Assembly: GCF_014672715.2 (NCBI RefSeq)
Contig: NZ_CP058566.2
Coordinates: forward strand, 1,488,001-1,552,000
Origin: Dehalogenimonas etheniformans
Lineage (GTDB): Bacteria > Chloroflexota > Dehalococcoidia > Dehalococcoidales > Dehalococcoidaceae
DNA length: 64,000 bases
Direction of reading: 5' to 3'
Of the stretch, positions 1-8,054 are shown in pieces (positions within the stretch are counted from its first letter, which is position 1; each line of letters begins with the position of its first letter). The notes below the pieces were generated by a model. It saw only the letters and a list, made by a program, of their open reading frames with translations, did not search any database and had not been told where the DNA came from. The position numbers and the translations under genes are program-made.

Positions 1-212
1 TTCTCGGTCTGCTGAACCGCCTCCTGGGCGCGGTTTTCGGTCTGGTCATGGGCGCCTTATTCGTCGCCGCCGCGCTGGCTGTCTGGGCCCGGTATTTCGG
101 CACCGATTCTCTTTCGAATTCGGTGATGGCTACCTTCCTGCTCGATAAATTCCCGTTCGTGCTGAGCCTGTTGCCATCCCAATTCGACTCTATCAAAGAT
201 TTCTTTAAATAG
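1..212 (+). CDS. CvpA family membrane protein, C-terminal end (partial)
   Basis: The reading frame is open from base 3 to a TAG at 210-212; the start lies before the window. It encodes about 69 residues: a glycine-rich segment beginning LNRLLGAVFGLVMGAL, a hydrophobic span, then an amphipathic tail ending SIKDFFK. The D/NRLLGxxFGLxxG pattern is typical of the last membrane segment of CvpA-type proteins (colicin V production/DedA-like small membrane proteins), whose molecular role is poorly defined. The call rests only on this short tail. Confidence 0.6.
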   Translation, partial: LGLLNRLLGAVFGLVMGALFVAAALAVWARYFGTDSLSNSVMATFLLDKFPFVLSLLPSQFDSIKDFFK

Positions 213-255
213 ATTCAGCCCAAAACGGGTGATCATCGATCAATCCAACAGGCTA

Positions 256-284
256 TTGACAGCCTTCGAATGGACGCTTAAACT
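256..284 (+). promoter_or_regulatory. Sigma-70-type promoter of the zinc-ribbon/lemA operon
   Basis: A perfect -35 TTGACA (256-261) is followed after 17 bp by TAAACT (279-284). Transcription should begin near 290-292, leaving a leader of only about 5 nt before the ATG at 296. The promoter position excludes the in-frame TTG at 284 as start codon. Confidence 0.65.
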
Positions 285-295
285 TGACGCAAGTT

Positions 296-730
296 ATGAA
301 TTGTCCCAAAGACAGCAGCCCTATGATTGTGGTCGAACACGACCAGATCGCCCTTGATTATTGCCCAACTTGCCACGGAGTCTGGTTCGACCGCGGCGAA
401 TTGGAACTGGTAACCGAGCGGGCTTGCGGTCCTAAAGCCGAGATTTGCGTTGCCGACATCTTGACCCGACCCGACGCCTCCACCCCTGAGGCAAGCCGTC
501 GTTGTCCCATCTGTAATCGCAAAATGTTGAAGAAAAATGTGGGTACCTCTCCCGCCGTTATTATCGACGCCTGCGATCGTGGAGACGGCTTGTGGTTTGA
601 CGGCGGCGAGCTGCACCAGGTCCTTTCCAAGGCTGAGCCGGCTGAGGGCAGCGCCGTGGATACCGGAATGCTCTCATTTCTCAAGGATACATTGAAAGCG
701 GATATCTCAAATAAAGGAGGAGCTGAATGA
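296..730 (+). CDS. Zinc-ribbon (zf-TFIIB) protein
   Basis: The 144-residue protein has two zf-TFIIB-like modules. The first (about residues 1-40) has CPKD, then [16 protein letters not shown]. The second (about 66-110) has CPIC, then [16 protein letters not shown]. In each module one of the four usual cysteines is replaced (CPKD, and CDRGDG for the second knuckle), which is common in this family. Such proteins are thought to bind one or two zinc ions; no enzymatic role is known. The ATG at 296 is chosen over an upstream TTG because the promoter -10 covers the TTG. The stop overlaps the lemA start (ATGA), indicating translational coupling. Confidence 0.8.
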   Translation: MNCPKDSSPMIVVEHDQIALDYCPTCHGVWFDRGELELVTERACGPKAEICVADILTRPDASTPEASRRCPICNRKMLKKNVGTSPAVIIDACDRGDGLWFDGGELHQVLSKAEPAEGSAVDTGMLSFLKDTLKADISNKGGAE

Positions 731-1290
731 TACCACTGATCATCATCCTGGCCGTCATCGTCATCCTGTTCCTGATTTTCATCGGCATCTACAACGGCCT
801 GGTCGGGTTGAGGAACCAGGTCAAGAACGCCTGGGCTCAGATCGACGTCCAGTTGAAACGGCGGTACGACCTGATCCCCAACCTGGTCGAGACGGTCAAA
901 GGCTACGCCAAGCACGAGCGCGAAGTCTTTGAAAACGTTACCAAAGCCCGGAACATGGCCCAGCAGGTTGCCTCAGCCGGACCGGCTACCCGCGCTCAGG
1001 CTGAAGGCGAACTCACCGCCGTCCTCGGCCGCTTGATCGCGGTCGCCGAAGCTTACCCGGAACTGAAGGCTAACCAGAACTTCCTGGCTCTGCAGGAAGA
1101 GTTGTCCTCGACCGAAAACAAGATTTCCTTCTCCCGCCAGTTCTACAACGATTCGGTCCTGAACTATAACAACAAGATCCAGATGTTTCCATCCAACATC
1201 ATCGCCGGGATGTTCGGTTTCACTGTCAGCGAATTCTTCGAAGTCAAGGTCGAGGCTGAGCGGACCGCCCCAAAGGTTTCTTTCACTTAA
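727..1290 (+). CDS. lemA: LemA family protein
   Basis: The 187-residue protein has one N-terminal membrane segment (residues 2-22) and then the helical LemA domain with the motif [20 protein letters not shown] followed by [10 protein letters not shown]. The C-terminal FNDSVLNYN-type motif appears as [19 protein letters not shown]. LemA proteins are membrane-anchored with the helical body outside or facing the cytoplasm depending on species. They are often encoded next to HtpX-type proteases, as here. A GGAGG Shine-Dalgarno (715-720 region, AAAGGAGG) precedes the ATG. Function in envelope proteostasis is inference from the neighbourhood. Confidence 0.9.
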   Translation: MIPLIIILAVIVILFLIFIGIYNGLVGLRNQVKNAWAQIDVQLKRRYDLIPNLVETVKGYAKHEREVFENVTKARNMAQQVASAGPATRAQAEGELTAVLGRLIAVAEAYPELKANQNFLALQEELSSTENKISFSRQFYNDSVLNYNNKIQMFPSNIIAGMFGFTVSEFFEVKVEAERTAPKVSFT

Positions 1291-1308
1291 TGAGTCGATG
1301 GTTGAATC

Positions 1309-1336
1309 GTCGGGGCGCGATTTCTCGCGCCCCGAC
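1309..1336 (+). terminator. Perfect 12-bp hairpin between lemA and htpX
   Basis: The arms 1309-1320 and 1325-1336 are perfect inverted repeats, GC-rich, with a TTTC loop. No T-run follows, so it may be a weak terminator, an mRNA-stabilising 3' end for lemA, or a processing site. htpX appears to have its own start signals downstream. Confidence 0.5.
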
Positions 1337-1367
1337 TCAAGTGTAAAGATGGTTTTATCGTAACACT

Positions 1368-2576
1368 ATGTGGGAACAGATAAGCGCAAACCGCACCCGC
1401 TCGATCATCCTGGTGATTTTCATGGGAGCGGTGCTCATCGGAGTAGGCTTTGCCCTTGGCGACTATTTCTTCGGGACTCCTTACGGCGGAGTAGCCATTG
1501 CCGCGGTAGTCTGGATTATCATGACGCTGGTGGCATATTTCCAGGGCGATAGCATCCTTTTAGCCACAGCAGGCGCCAGGAAGATCGAGAAGAAGGATCA
1601 CCCGAGGCTCTTTAACGTCGTCGAGGAAATGACCATCGCCTGCGGCCTGGCCAAAATGCCGGATGTCTACATCATCGACGACCCGGCGTTGAATGCCTTC
1701 GCCACCGGCCGAGACCAGAACCACGCGGCCGTGGCTATCACCTCGGGACTGCTACAGAAACTTAACCGGGATGAACTCCAGGGCGTCATCGCCCACGAAA
1801 TGTCCCACGTCAAAAACCGGGACGTGCTGCTGATGTCAATCGCAGCGGTTCTCCTGGGCACCGTCGTCATCCTGTCATACTATTTCAGCCGGATGATCTT
1901 TTTCACCGGCGGCCGGGGTTCACGGCGATCCAGCGACTCGGGCGGCAGCGGCGGCGCCATTATTGCGATCGTCGGTATCCTCTTCATCATCCTGGCGCCC
2001 ATCTTCACTCAACTTTTGTATTTTGCCCTGTCCCGCCGGAGAGAATACCTGGCGGACGCCTCCGCAGCGCTTTATACCCGGTATCCGGAAGGGCTGGCTT
2101 CAGCACTGGAAAAACTGGCGGCTTCTACCAATCCTGTCGCCAAGGCCAACCAGGCTACCGCGCCGATGTACATCGTAAATCCGTTCCGCGACAAAGGCCG
2201 AGCGGCCACCGATTGGACCAGCACCCATCCGCCTATCTCCGAGCGGATCCGCATTCTCCGCCAGATGGGCCACAGCGCCTCGCTCAAGGCGTACGAAGAC
2301 GCTTACGAGAAAACAGCCCATTCCCACGTTCTGCCTCATTCCGCTCTGGCCGGCGCCGCAGCCGCGGTAGAAACCCGGGCGCCTTCTGCGGAAGGCGTCG
2401 TCGAAGAACCGGATCTGACCGCCCGCACCCGGGAAACACAGAACATGCTCTTCGGTATGGCCAATTACCGCAGGATCGATTGTTCCAACTGCGGCACCAC
2501 CCTCCGCCTGCCGCCGAACTTCACCGCGCCAGCCGTAAGATGCCCGCATTGCGGAACTATCAACGCGGTTAACTGA
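1368..2576 (+). CDS. htpX: Zinc metalloprotease HtpX (M48 family) with C-terminal zinc ribbon
   Basis: The 402-residue membrane protease has two N-terminal hydrophobic segments (about 14-35 and 40-60), the catalytic HEMSH motif (about residues 143-147), two further membrane segments (about 160-220) and the downstream glutamate ligand in RREYLADASAA. After the normal HtpX end an extension carries a C-terminal zinc ribbon, CSNCGTTLRLPPNF then CPHCGT, which ordinary HtpX lacks. HtpX degrades misfolded membrane proteins at the cytoplasmic face. No Shine-Dalgarno is seen; TATCGT ends 6 nt before the ATG, so the message may be leaderless. Confidence 0.92.
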   Translation: MWEQISANRTRSIILVIFMGAVLIGVGFALGDYFFGTPYGGVAIAAVVWIIMTLVAYFQGDSILLATAGARKIEKKDHPRLFNVVEEMTIACGLAKMPDVYIIDDPALNAFATGRDQNHAAVAITSGLLQKLNRDELQGVIAHEMSHVKNRDVLLMSIAAVLLGTVVILSYYFSRMIFFTGGRGSRRSSDSGGSGGAIIAIVGILFIILAPIFTQLLYFALSRRREYLADASAALYTRYPEGLASALEKLAASTNPVAKANQATAPMYIVNPFRDKGRAATDWTSTHPPISERIRILRQMGHSASLKAYEDAYEKTAHSHVLPHSALAGAAAAVETRAPSAEGVVEEPDLTARTRETQNMLFGMANYRRIDCSNCGTTLRLPPNFTAPAVRCPHCGTINAVN

Positions 2577-2616
2577 GATTCTCGCCGCCAGTACTACCCC
2601 CCATCTATAGCAACAT

Positions 2617-2645
2617 TTGTATCCAAGCAACTTTTCACGTATAAT
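2617..2645 (+). promoter_or_regulatory. Promoter of the DEAD-box helicase gene
   Basis: TTGTAT (2617-2622), a 17-bp spacer and a consensus TATAAT (2640-2645) predict transcription from about 2652. This leaves an untranslated leader of about 170 nt before the ATG at 2825. No ORF is seen in 2577-2824, so this leader is the main content of the gap. Confidence 0.6.
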
Positions 2646-2824
2646 TATATCAATTGGTAGGTTTTTCGGTTATCGCGTACCTTAACGCTCGGCCTCAGGT
2701 CAAACGGAATCTCTTCGGTTCGCTTCCTAACGACTCTTCAATTCTCTCAGCTCAGTGCACTTCAATTTTGACCATTTCCAACCAGACAGGCTAATCCACA
2801 AAAAAATAAAACCATAGGAATATT

Positions 2825-4081
2825 ATGACTTTCGAATCATTCAACTTTCATCCCGCTATCTTGAGCGGTATCAAAACGGTCGGTTACACCGAACCCACCC
2901 CCATCCAGGCTCAGGCTATACCACCCGCCCTGGAAGGCCGCGATCTTATCGGCCTGGCCCAAACGGGCACGGGTAAGACCGCAGCTTTTGTTCTGCCGAT
3001 GCTCCAAAAGCTGCTTCGAGGCCCTCGCGGCAAGCTTCGCGGATTGATCATCTCGCCAACTCGCGAACTCGCTGAGCAGATTTATGATGCTATAAAAGGG
3101 CTGTCGCACCACACTGGAATACGCAGCATGGCCATCTACGGCGGTGTCGGCATGGAAGCCCAAAAGAGCAAACTGCGCGTTGGCATTGACATTGTGGTGG
3201 CTTGCCCCGGACGCTTGTTGGATCACGTCTGGCAGGGATCCATTGACTTCACCGACGTCGAAACGCTGGTCATCGATGAGGCTGATCGGATGTTCGATAT
3301 GGGCTTCCTGCCTGATATCCGCAAGATCATGAAATGCCTGATGCATGAACGACAGACACTCTTATTCTCCGCCACTATGCCAGATGATGTACGCAAATTG
3401 GTGCGAGAATTTTTGAAGGATCCGGTGACAGTGCAGATAGGCACAGTGGCTCCGGCCAATACCGTGGCTCATGCCCTTTACCCCGTGCGCCAGGATCTTA
3501 AAACTCCTCTACTTAAAACGTTGCTCAAAGAAAAAGGCATGGACTCCGTACTAATCTTCACCCGTACCAAGCATCGCACCGAACGCGTTGCCCTGGCTCT
3601 AGGCCAGGAAGGCTATGCCGTGGCTTCCATTCAGGGCAATCTTTCTCAATATCGGAGACAAGCAGCTCTGGACGGTTTCAAGGACGGTACTTTTAAAGTG
3701 CTGGTCGCCACCGACATCGCATCCCGCGGCATCGATGTCTCTGATGTCTCGCACGTCATCAACTACGATATGCCGGACACCGCCGACGCCTATATCCACC
3801 GCATCGGCCGTACCGGCCGAATCGGCAAAACCGGAGATGCCTTCACCTTCGTTTCTGCTGAAGATGAGCCTATGGTACGAGCCCTGGAAAGACTGCTCAA
3901 ATCTCCGATTGAACGGCGCAGCCTCGAGCACTTCAAGTACGACGCCCCTGAGCCCGTTAAACATGAGTTTGCCCGCGGCCCCAGGCCTTCCCGTCCGACC
4001 CCCGCCGCACCAGGTGCTGGCGAACGCCGTCGGGTACCTTCATGGCGCAGACCGCCTGCAGCCTATCGCCAACCTGCCTAG
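2825..4081 (+). CDS. ATP-dependent DEAD-box RNA helicase (RhlE/CsdA type)
   Basis: The 418-residue protein carries all core motifs in order. These are the Q motif (FNFHPAILSGI...PTPIQ), Walker A AQTGTGKT (about 46-53), PTRELAEQ, the DEAD box in VIDEADRM (about 150), SAT, and the C-terminal helicase motifs TDIASRGID and HRIGRTGR (about 325). A short basic, proline-rich tail (PRPSRPTPAAP...RRRVPSWRR) resembles RNA-binding tails of RhlE-type helicases. It unwinds RNA duplexes in ribosome assembly or mRNA decay. AGGA lies 6 nt before the ATG. The long leader upstream resembles that of cold-inducible helicase mRNAs; that regulation is inference. Confidence 0.95.
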   Translation: MTFESFNFHPAILSGIKTVGYTEPTPIQAQAIPPALEGRDLIGLAQTGTGKTAAFVLPMLQKLLRGPRGKLRGLIISPTRELAEQIYDAIKGLSHHTGIRSMAIYGGVGMEAQKSKLRVGIDIVVACPGRLLDHVWQGSIDFTDVETLVIDEADRMFDMGFLPDIRKIMKCLMHERQTLLFSATMPDDVRKLVREFLKDPVTVQIGTVAPANTVAHALYPVRQDLKTPLLKTLLKEKGMDSVLIFTRTKHRTERVALALGQEGYAVASIQGNLSQYRRQAALDGFKDGTFKVLVATDIASRGIDVSDVSHVINYDMPDTADAYIHRIGRTGRIGKTGDAFTFVSAEDEPMVRALERLLKSPIERRSLEHFKYDAPEPVKHEFARGPRPSRPTPAAPGAGERRRVPSWRRPPAAYRQPA

Positions 4082-4101
4082 CCTGAATCCTTTCGTAATC
4101 C

Positions 4102-4135
4102 AAGCCCGCCCTCAACCGGCGGGCTTATCATTTAT
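4102..4135 (+). terminator. Terminator after the helicase gene
   Basis: A GC-rich 9-bp inverted repeat (4102-4110 with 4118-4126) is followed by a T-rich stretch. It lies 20 bp after the helicase stop. Confidence 0.7.
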
Positions 4136-4249
4136 TCTGATCGAAAACTCTTCATAATTATTTTAGCCGGCTTAAAAATAGTCGTAGCCATATGGGATTG
4201 ACTACGGTATACTTTAAACCTGATAGACTTTTTAATCAGGAGATCAGCC

Positions 4250-5098
4250 GTGGTCATCAAAATTGTCACTGACTCCACCGCCGACATCCCACTGGAACTT
4301 GCAACCCAACTTGGAATAACCTCGGTTCCGCTTTACGTCCAATTCGGCGGTCATTCATATAAGGATCGTATCGATATCACTGAGGATGAGTTTTATGCGC
4401 GCCTTCAGAGTGACTCGGTACACCCAACCACCGCCCAGCCCTCTCCTCAGGATTTTGCCAGAGTCTATGACAGCCTCGCCAAAGATACCGACGGCATCCT
4501 TTCAATCCATATCTCTGAGAAAATGAGTGGTACCATCAGCTCTGCCCACCAGGGCGCCAAGATGATGAAAAATCCCGTGCCCGTTGAAATTGTAGATTCC
4601 AAATACACTTCCATGGCCCAGGGGCTGGTGGTGGTGGCCACCGCGCGCCTGGCCAAAACCGGCAATGACCTTCAGACATTGGCAGCGGCAGCCCGAGGTT
4701 TCGTCGGCGATATTCACTTGCTGGTACTTTTCGACACCCTGAAATATGTTGCCCGCGGTGGCCGCATCGGCCGGGCTAAGGCATTACTGGGCTCCATCCT
4801 CAATGTCAAACCGCTTCTCGGCATCAAGGACGGTGAATTCATTCCCGTTGGTCAGGTCAGGAGCCGGGCTAAGGGAATCGAACGACTGTTTGAACTGGTC
4901 AAAGAAGCCGGGCATAACATCGCCGAGGCGACAGTTATCCACTCCACCACCCCTGACGAAGCCAAATCGTTAGCTGATCGCATTTCCGAATTCGTATCGC
5001 CGGACAAAATCTATATCGGGCGATTTGGCCCGGTTCTCGGGGTTCACGGCGGTCCAGGTGTCCTGGCAGTCGCCGTCAGGCTCAAAGCCCAAACCTGA
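4250..5098 (+). CDS. DegV family fatty-acid-binding protein
   Basis: The 282-residue protein opens with the hallmark KIVTDSTADIP and has the second signature GTISSAHQGA and the loop DTLKYVARGGRIG. DegV (FakB-like) proteins bind a fatty acid. In Firmicutes they present it to the kinase FakA; no fakA is in this window, so the partner here is unknown. Length matches the family. The start is GTG at 4250, preceded by a good AGGAGA Shine-Dalgarno at 4238-4243. A single gene with its own presumed promoter. Confidence 0.92.
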   Translation: MVIKIVTDSTADIPLELATQLGITSVPLYVQFGGHSYKDRIDITEDEFYARLQSDSVHPTTAQPSPQDFARVYDSLAKDTDGILSIHISEKMSGTISSAHQGAKMMKNPVPVEIVDSKYTSMAQGLVVVATARLAKTGNDLQTLAAAARGFVGDIHLLVLFDTLKYVARGGRIGRAKALLGSILNVKPLLGIKDGEFIPVGQVRSRAKGIERLFELVKEAGHNIAEATVIHSTTPDEAKSLADRISEFVSPDKIYIGRFGPVLGVHGGPGVLAVAVRLKAQT

Positions 5099-5106
5099 TC
5101 CTTCTT

Positions 5107-5136
5107 TTGACAGGTTATTAGATAAGGTGCTAATAT
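5107..5136 (+). promoter_or_regulatory. Promoter of the marR-MFS operon
   Basis: A perfect TTGACA (5107-5112) and TAATAT (5131-5136) are separated by 18 bp. The -10 lies inside the operator palindrome described separately, so repressor binding would block RNA polymerase. Confidence 0.7.
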
Positions 5137-5149
5137 ACTTAGCACCTTA
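5123..5149. promoter_or_regulatory. MarR operator palindrome
   Basis: TAAGGTGCTAA (5123-5133), a 5-bp spacer TATAC, and TTAGCACCTTA (5139-5149) form a perfect 11-bp inverted repeat. It overlaps the promoter -10 and start point, 10 bp before the MarR gene. This size, symmetry and position are typical of MarR dimer operators, so autorepression is the likely mode. Confidence 0.8.
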
Positions 5150-5158
5150 ATTTTATTA

Positions 5159-5593
5159 ATGAATGATCGTAAACAACAGGTCGAGCAGCTTATAAAAAAG
5201 CTGCATTCGCTCAAACGCCTGATGAATCCCGACGCTCAGTGCACCGGTGAGGAATTTTTGGCTCCCTCTCAATGGCTGGCGCTGTTTCTCATCAGCCGGC
5301 ATGAAGGCATCGGCATAAAAGAGTTGGCGTCCAAGTTGGGTATTTCATCCAGCGCCGCCACCCAGCTGGTTGACGGATTGGTTGACAAGGGCATGCTTCT
5401 GCGCCAACCTGCGCTCGAAGACCGACGAGCCCTTCGTCTCAGCCTGCCGAAAGAAAGCCGTAAAAAAATTGAAGCCCTGAAAGTCCAGCGTCTGGAACGC
5501 TTTTGCGCTGTCTTCAGTTCCCTCGATGACGAGGAGTTCCGGACCCTGATCGGGCTTTTGGATAAAGTAGTCACCCATTCCCCGACCAATTGA
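5159..5593 (+). CDS. MarR family transcriptional repressor
   Basis: The 144-residue protein has the winged-helix core of MarR: the recognition region is GIGIKELASKLGISSSAATQ followed by LVDGLVDKGMLLR, and the wing is DRRALRLSL. MarR dimers repress adjacent exporter genes and release DNA on binding a small-molecule ligand. The gene follows a perfect operator palindrome and precedes an MFS exporter by 10 bp, so it probably controls both itself and the pump. No Shine-Dalgarno is present; the predicted leader is about 16 nt. Confidence 0.93.
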   Translation: MNDRKQQVEQLIKKLHSLKRLMNPDAQCTGEEFLAPSQWLALFLISRHEGIGIKELASKLGISSSAATQLVDGLVDKGMLLRQPALEDRRALRLSLPKESRKKIEALKVQRLERFCAVFSSLDDEEFRTLIGLLDKVVTHSPTN

Positions 5594-5603
5594 AAGAGGT
5601 ATT

Positions 5604-7247
5604 ATGACCCACAAGCAAAGTACGCCCCTTATCCTGGCCGGCGTCATGTTGTCCATGATCCTGGCCTCGCTTGACCAGACCATTGTCGCCACCGCTATGC
5701 CTAAGATCGTCGAAGAATTCCAGGGCTTGTCGCACATTTCCTGGGTTTTCACATCGTACATGCTGGCTACAGCCGTTACTGTGCCAATCTATGGCAAATT
5801 AAGTGATGTTTTCGGCCGTAGGAACCTTGTCCTGCTGGCCATTATCATTTTCCTGGTGGGTTCCGCCCTTGCCGGTGCATCGCAAAATATGACCCAGCTC
5901 ATCTTCTGCCGCGCCCTCCAGGGTGTCGGTTCCGGCGCGATCATGGTTAATTCTTTCTCCGTCATCGGTGACCTGTTCCCGCCAGCCCAGCGCGGTAAAG
6001 TCCAGGGTCTTTTTGGTGCCGTGTTCGGCATCACCTCAGTGGCTGGTCCGCTCCTTGGCGGTTGGCTGACCGATAGTTTCTCCTGGCGTTGGATCTTCTA
6101 TGTCAACATTCCCGTAGGCATGGCTGCCCTGGCAGTCATCTTCGCTGGTGCGCCACCCAAGATCAGTAATCCTCACGAAGCTAAAAACCACTCTATCGAC
6201 TACCTCGGAGCGATTCTGCTTACCGCCACACTCGTGCCGCTTCTTCTTGCCCTGGTATGGGGCGGCAGCCAATATCCCTGGGGTTCCCCGGAGATCGTTA
6301 CTTTGCTCGTCGTCGCCCTTATCGCTCTGTTTGCCTTCATCTGGCGCGAAATTAGGGCTAAGGATCCGATCGTCTCACCCTCACTGTTTAAAAACCGGGT
6401 GTTCACCGTGTCCATCATCGCCACCTTCCTGGCTTCGCTGGGCATGTTCGGATCCATCCTGTTCATCCCGGTCTTCGCCCAGGGCGTCGCCGGATTTTCG
6501 GCCACCAATTCCGGTCTGATCCTGATGCCAATGATGATCTCGATCGTTGTCGGCTCCATGTTCGCCGGCCAGGTCATGTCGCGCACCGGCAACTATAAGA
6601 TCCTGGCCATCGCTGGTATGGTAATCGCCACCGTGGGAATGCTGCTTTTCTCCCAGATAAGCGAGACGACCTCGCAGTTCTCCCTGGTCCTGCGCATGAT
6701 CACTATGGGCATCGGCCTCGGCTTCACCATGCCGGTCTTCACCGTGGCGGTGCAAAACGCCTTTGCCCATAAACATCTCGGTGAGGTCACCGCCGGAATC
6801 CAGTTGTTCCGGACGGTCGGCGCCACGGTCGGCGGCGCGGTCCTGGGCGGCGTCATGAACGTCCAGCTCGCTGCCCGCCTTTCTAACATCCAGAGCGACC
6901 CGTTCATCGTCATGGCCAAGCAGGCTAACCCGAACATTCCGGTCAACATTGACAGCAACACCATCCAGACGTTCCTGAGCAACACCGGACAGGCGCAGAT
7001 CCGGGCCGGTTTCGAGCAGGCTCCTGCCGCCATCCGCGATGCGCTGACGAACGCCTTCAACAACTTCCTGGAAATCCTTAGGACGGCCTACAGCGACTCC
7101 ATCGACCGGGTGTTCATCATCGGCGCCATCCTGATGGCCGTCGCCGTTATCGCCACCATCTTCCTGCCGCAGATCGCCCTGCGCAAGAGCCATCACCCCA
7201 TGCCGGAAGAACTGGGTGTAGAACGAAGCATCGATGGGACAGTCTGA
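5604..7247 (+). CDS. MFS multidrug efflux transporter, DHA2 (14-TM, EmrB/QacA) family
   Basis: The 547-residue integral membrane protein has the TM1 signature LDQTIVATAMPKI (about 22-34) and the motif-A loop GKLSDVFGRRN. Motif C follows as GITSVAGPLLGGWLTDSFSWRW. About fourteen hydrophobic segments follow, with a soluble loop near residues 430-490 before the last membrane span. DHA2 pumps export hydrophobic drugs, dyes or bile-like compounds with proton antiport. AAAGAGGT lies just before the ATG. It forms an operon with the MarR gene, whose ligand is probably a pump substrate. Confidence 0.95.
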   Translation: MTHKQSTPLILAGVMLSMILASLDQTIVATAMPKIVEEFQGLSHISWVFTSYMLATAVTVPIYGKLSDVFGRRNLVLLAIIIFLVGSALAGASQNMTQLIFCRALQGVGSGAIMVNSFSVIGDLFPPAQRGKVQGLFGAVFGITSVAGPLLGGWLTDSFSWRWIFYVNIPVGMAALAVIFAGAPPKISNPHEAKNHSIDYLGAILLTATLVPLLLALVWGGSQYPWGSPEIVTLLVVALIALFAFIWREIRAKDPIVSPSLFKNRVFTVSIIATFLASLGMFGSILFIPVFAQGVAGFSATNSGLILMPMMISIVVGSMFAGQVMSRTGNYKILAIAGMVIATVGMLLFSQISETTSQFSLVLRMITMGIGLGFTMPVFTVAVQNAFAHKHLGEVTAGIQLFRTVGATVGGAVLGGVMNVQLAARLSNIQSDPFIVMAKQANPNIPVNIDSNTIQTFLSNTGQAQIRAGFEQAPAAIRDALTNAFNNFLEILRTAYSDSIDRVFIIGAILMAVAVIATIFLPQIALRKSHHPMPEELGVERSIDGTV

Positions 7248-7285
7248 CAAAAGGCACGAACCGGAGCTTTAGTAAAAGCGATGAA

Positions 7286-7326
7286 AAGAAGAGAGCCTCG
7301 AAATTCGAGGCTCTCTTCTTTTTCTG
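7286..7326. terminator. Strong bidirectional terminator
   Basis: A 17-bp perfect inverted repeat (7286-7302 with 7304-7320) ends in TTCTT and runs into more T residues on the plus strand. The minus-strand reading is also followed by a T-rich stretch. It sits between the convergent MFS gene and the secA operon and probably serves both. Confidence 0.88.
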
Positions 7327-7333
7327 GGATTTT

Positions 7334-8047
7334 TTATACCCCCAGCAACTGGTCCAAACCAGGGCTACCGCTCCTGCCGGGGAATTTCTTGAGCCGGGTC
7401 AGGGCTTTCTTGGTGTCTGAGGCGACACGGGCTTTATCGGTGTGCTTCAGCCGGTACTTGAACAGCCAGTAGGTGAATTCCCTCATCTCAGAAAGCTTGA
7501 GCGACCGGCTGGTGCGCTCTCCCCGGTCGCGCCGGAACATCTTCAGGAGTTCGGATCGAGGTTGGTCGTAGATCCGGACGAAACTCTCTTCGATGGTATC
7601 GAATTCCTTGATCACCAGCGACCGCTGGTCCTTGCGGACTTCTTCCTGGACCGCCAGGATCAGCGCTTCCTCAACGGTGATGCCATAGAAATAATTGAGG
7701 TGCTGCTGGTAGCGCGTGTCGCCCATCAGGCGGCGCATTTCACCGGGGGAAACTTCCAGGGGCGCCTTGGAATTGAACAACAACGCCACCCGTTCCTGTT
7801 CCGGGATCAGGTCACGAGCGGTCTCGGTAAGCCTCTCCGCCAGCAGCAGAAAATCCAGCGCCTCGCCTTCTATAAGGTATTTGTAAACCCGCCCGTCGAC
7901 GCATTCTTCATCTGCCTGCCACATGCCGATGGCCTCCAGGAGCGCCAGATACCAACGCGCCCCGGCTTGTATAGCCGAGCGCAGATGCTGTATCGCTCTG
8001 TAAGAACTTTCAGCCAATCCGGTCGTGTTGCAGGTTTCTTCCACCAT
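7334..8047 (-). CDS. Conserved-looking protein of unknown function downstream of secA
   Basis: The product is about 237 residues, starting at the ATG at 8047, only 7 nt after the secA stop codon. I do not recognise a family. It is soluble, helix-rich and basic towards the C-terminus (FRRDRGERTSRSLKLSEMRE, then YWLFKYRLKHTDKARV). It has no signal peptide or membrane segment. The longer open frame reaching into secA is rejected because its extra residues merely mirror the secA 3' end. Close spacing and a shared terminator put it in one transcript with secA; a role in secretion is only a guess. Confidence 0.7.
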   Translation of the reverse strand: MVEETCNTTGLAESSYRAIQHLRSAIQAGARWYLALLEAIGMWQADEECVDGRVYKYLIEGEALDFLLLAERLTETARDLIPEQERVALLFNSKAPLEVSPGEMRRLMGDTRYQQHLNYFYGITVEEALILAVQEEVRKDQRSLVIKEFDTIEESFVRIYDQPRSELLKMFRRDRGERTSRSLKLSEMREFTYWLFKYRLKHTDKARVASDTKKALTRLKKFPGRSGSPGLDQLLGV

Positions 8048-8054
8048 CAACTGA

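Noticed and set aside
284-295. TTG at 284 as start of the zinc-ribbon gene
   Set aside because: It overlaps the last base of the promoter -10, so it would not be in the transcript; the ATG at 296 is used.
4191-4230. TTGACT near 4198 as -35 of the degV promoter
   Set aside because: The nearest TATACT follows after only 4 bp and no -10 lies at 16-18 bp, so it was not listed.
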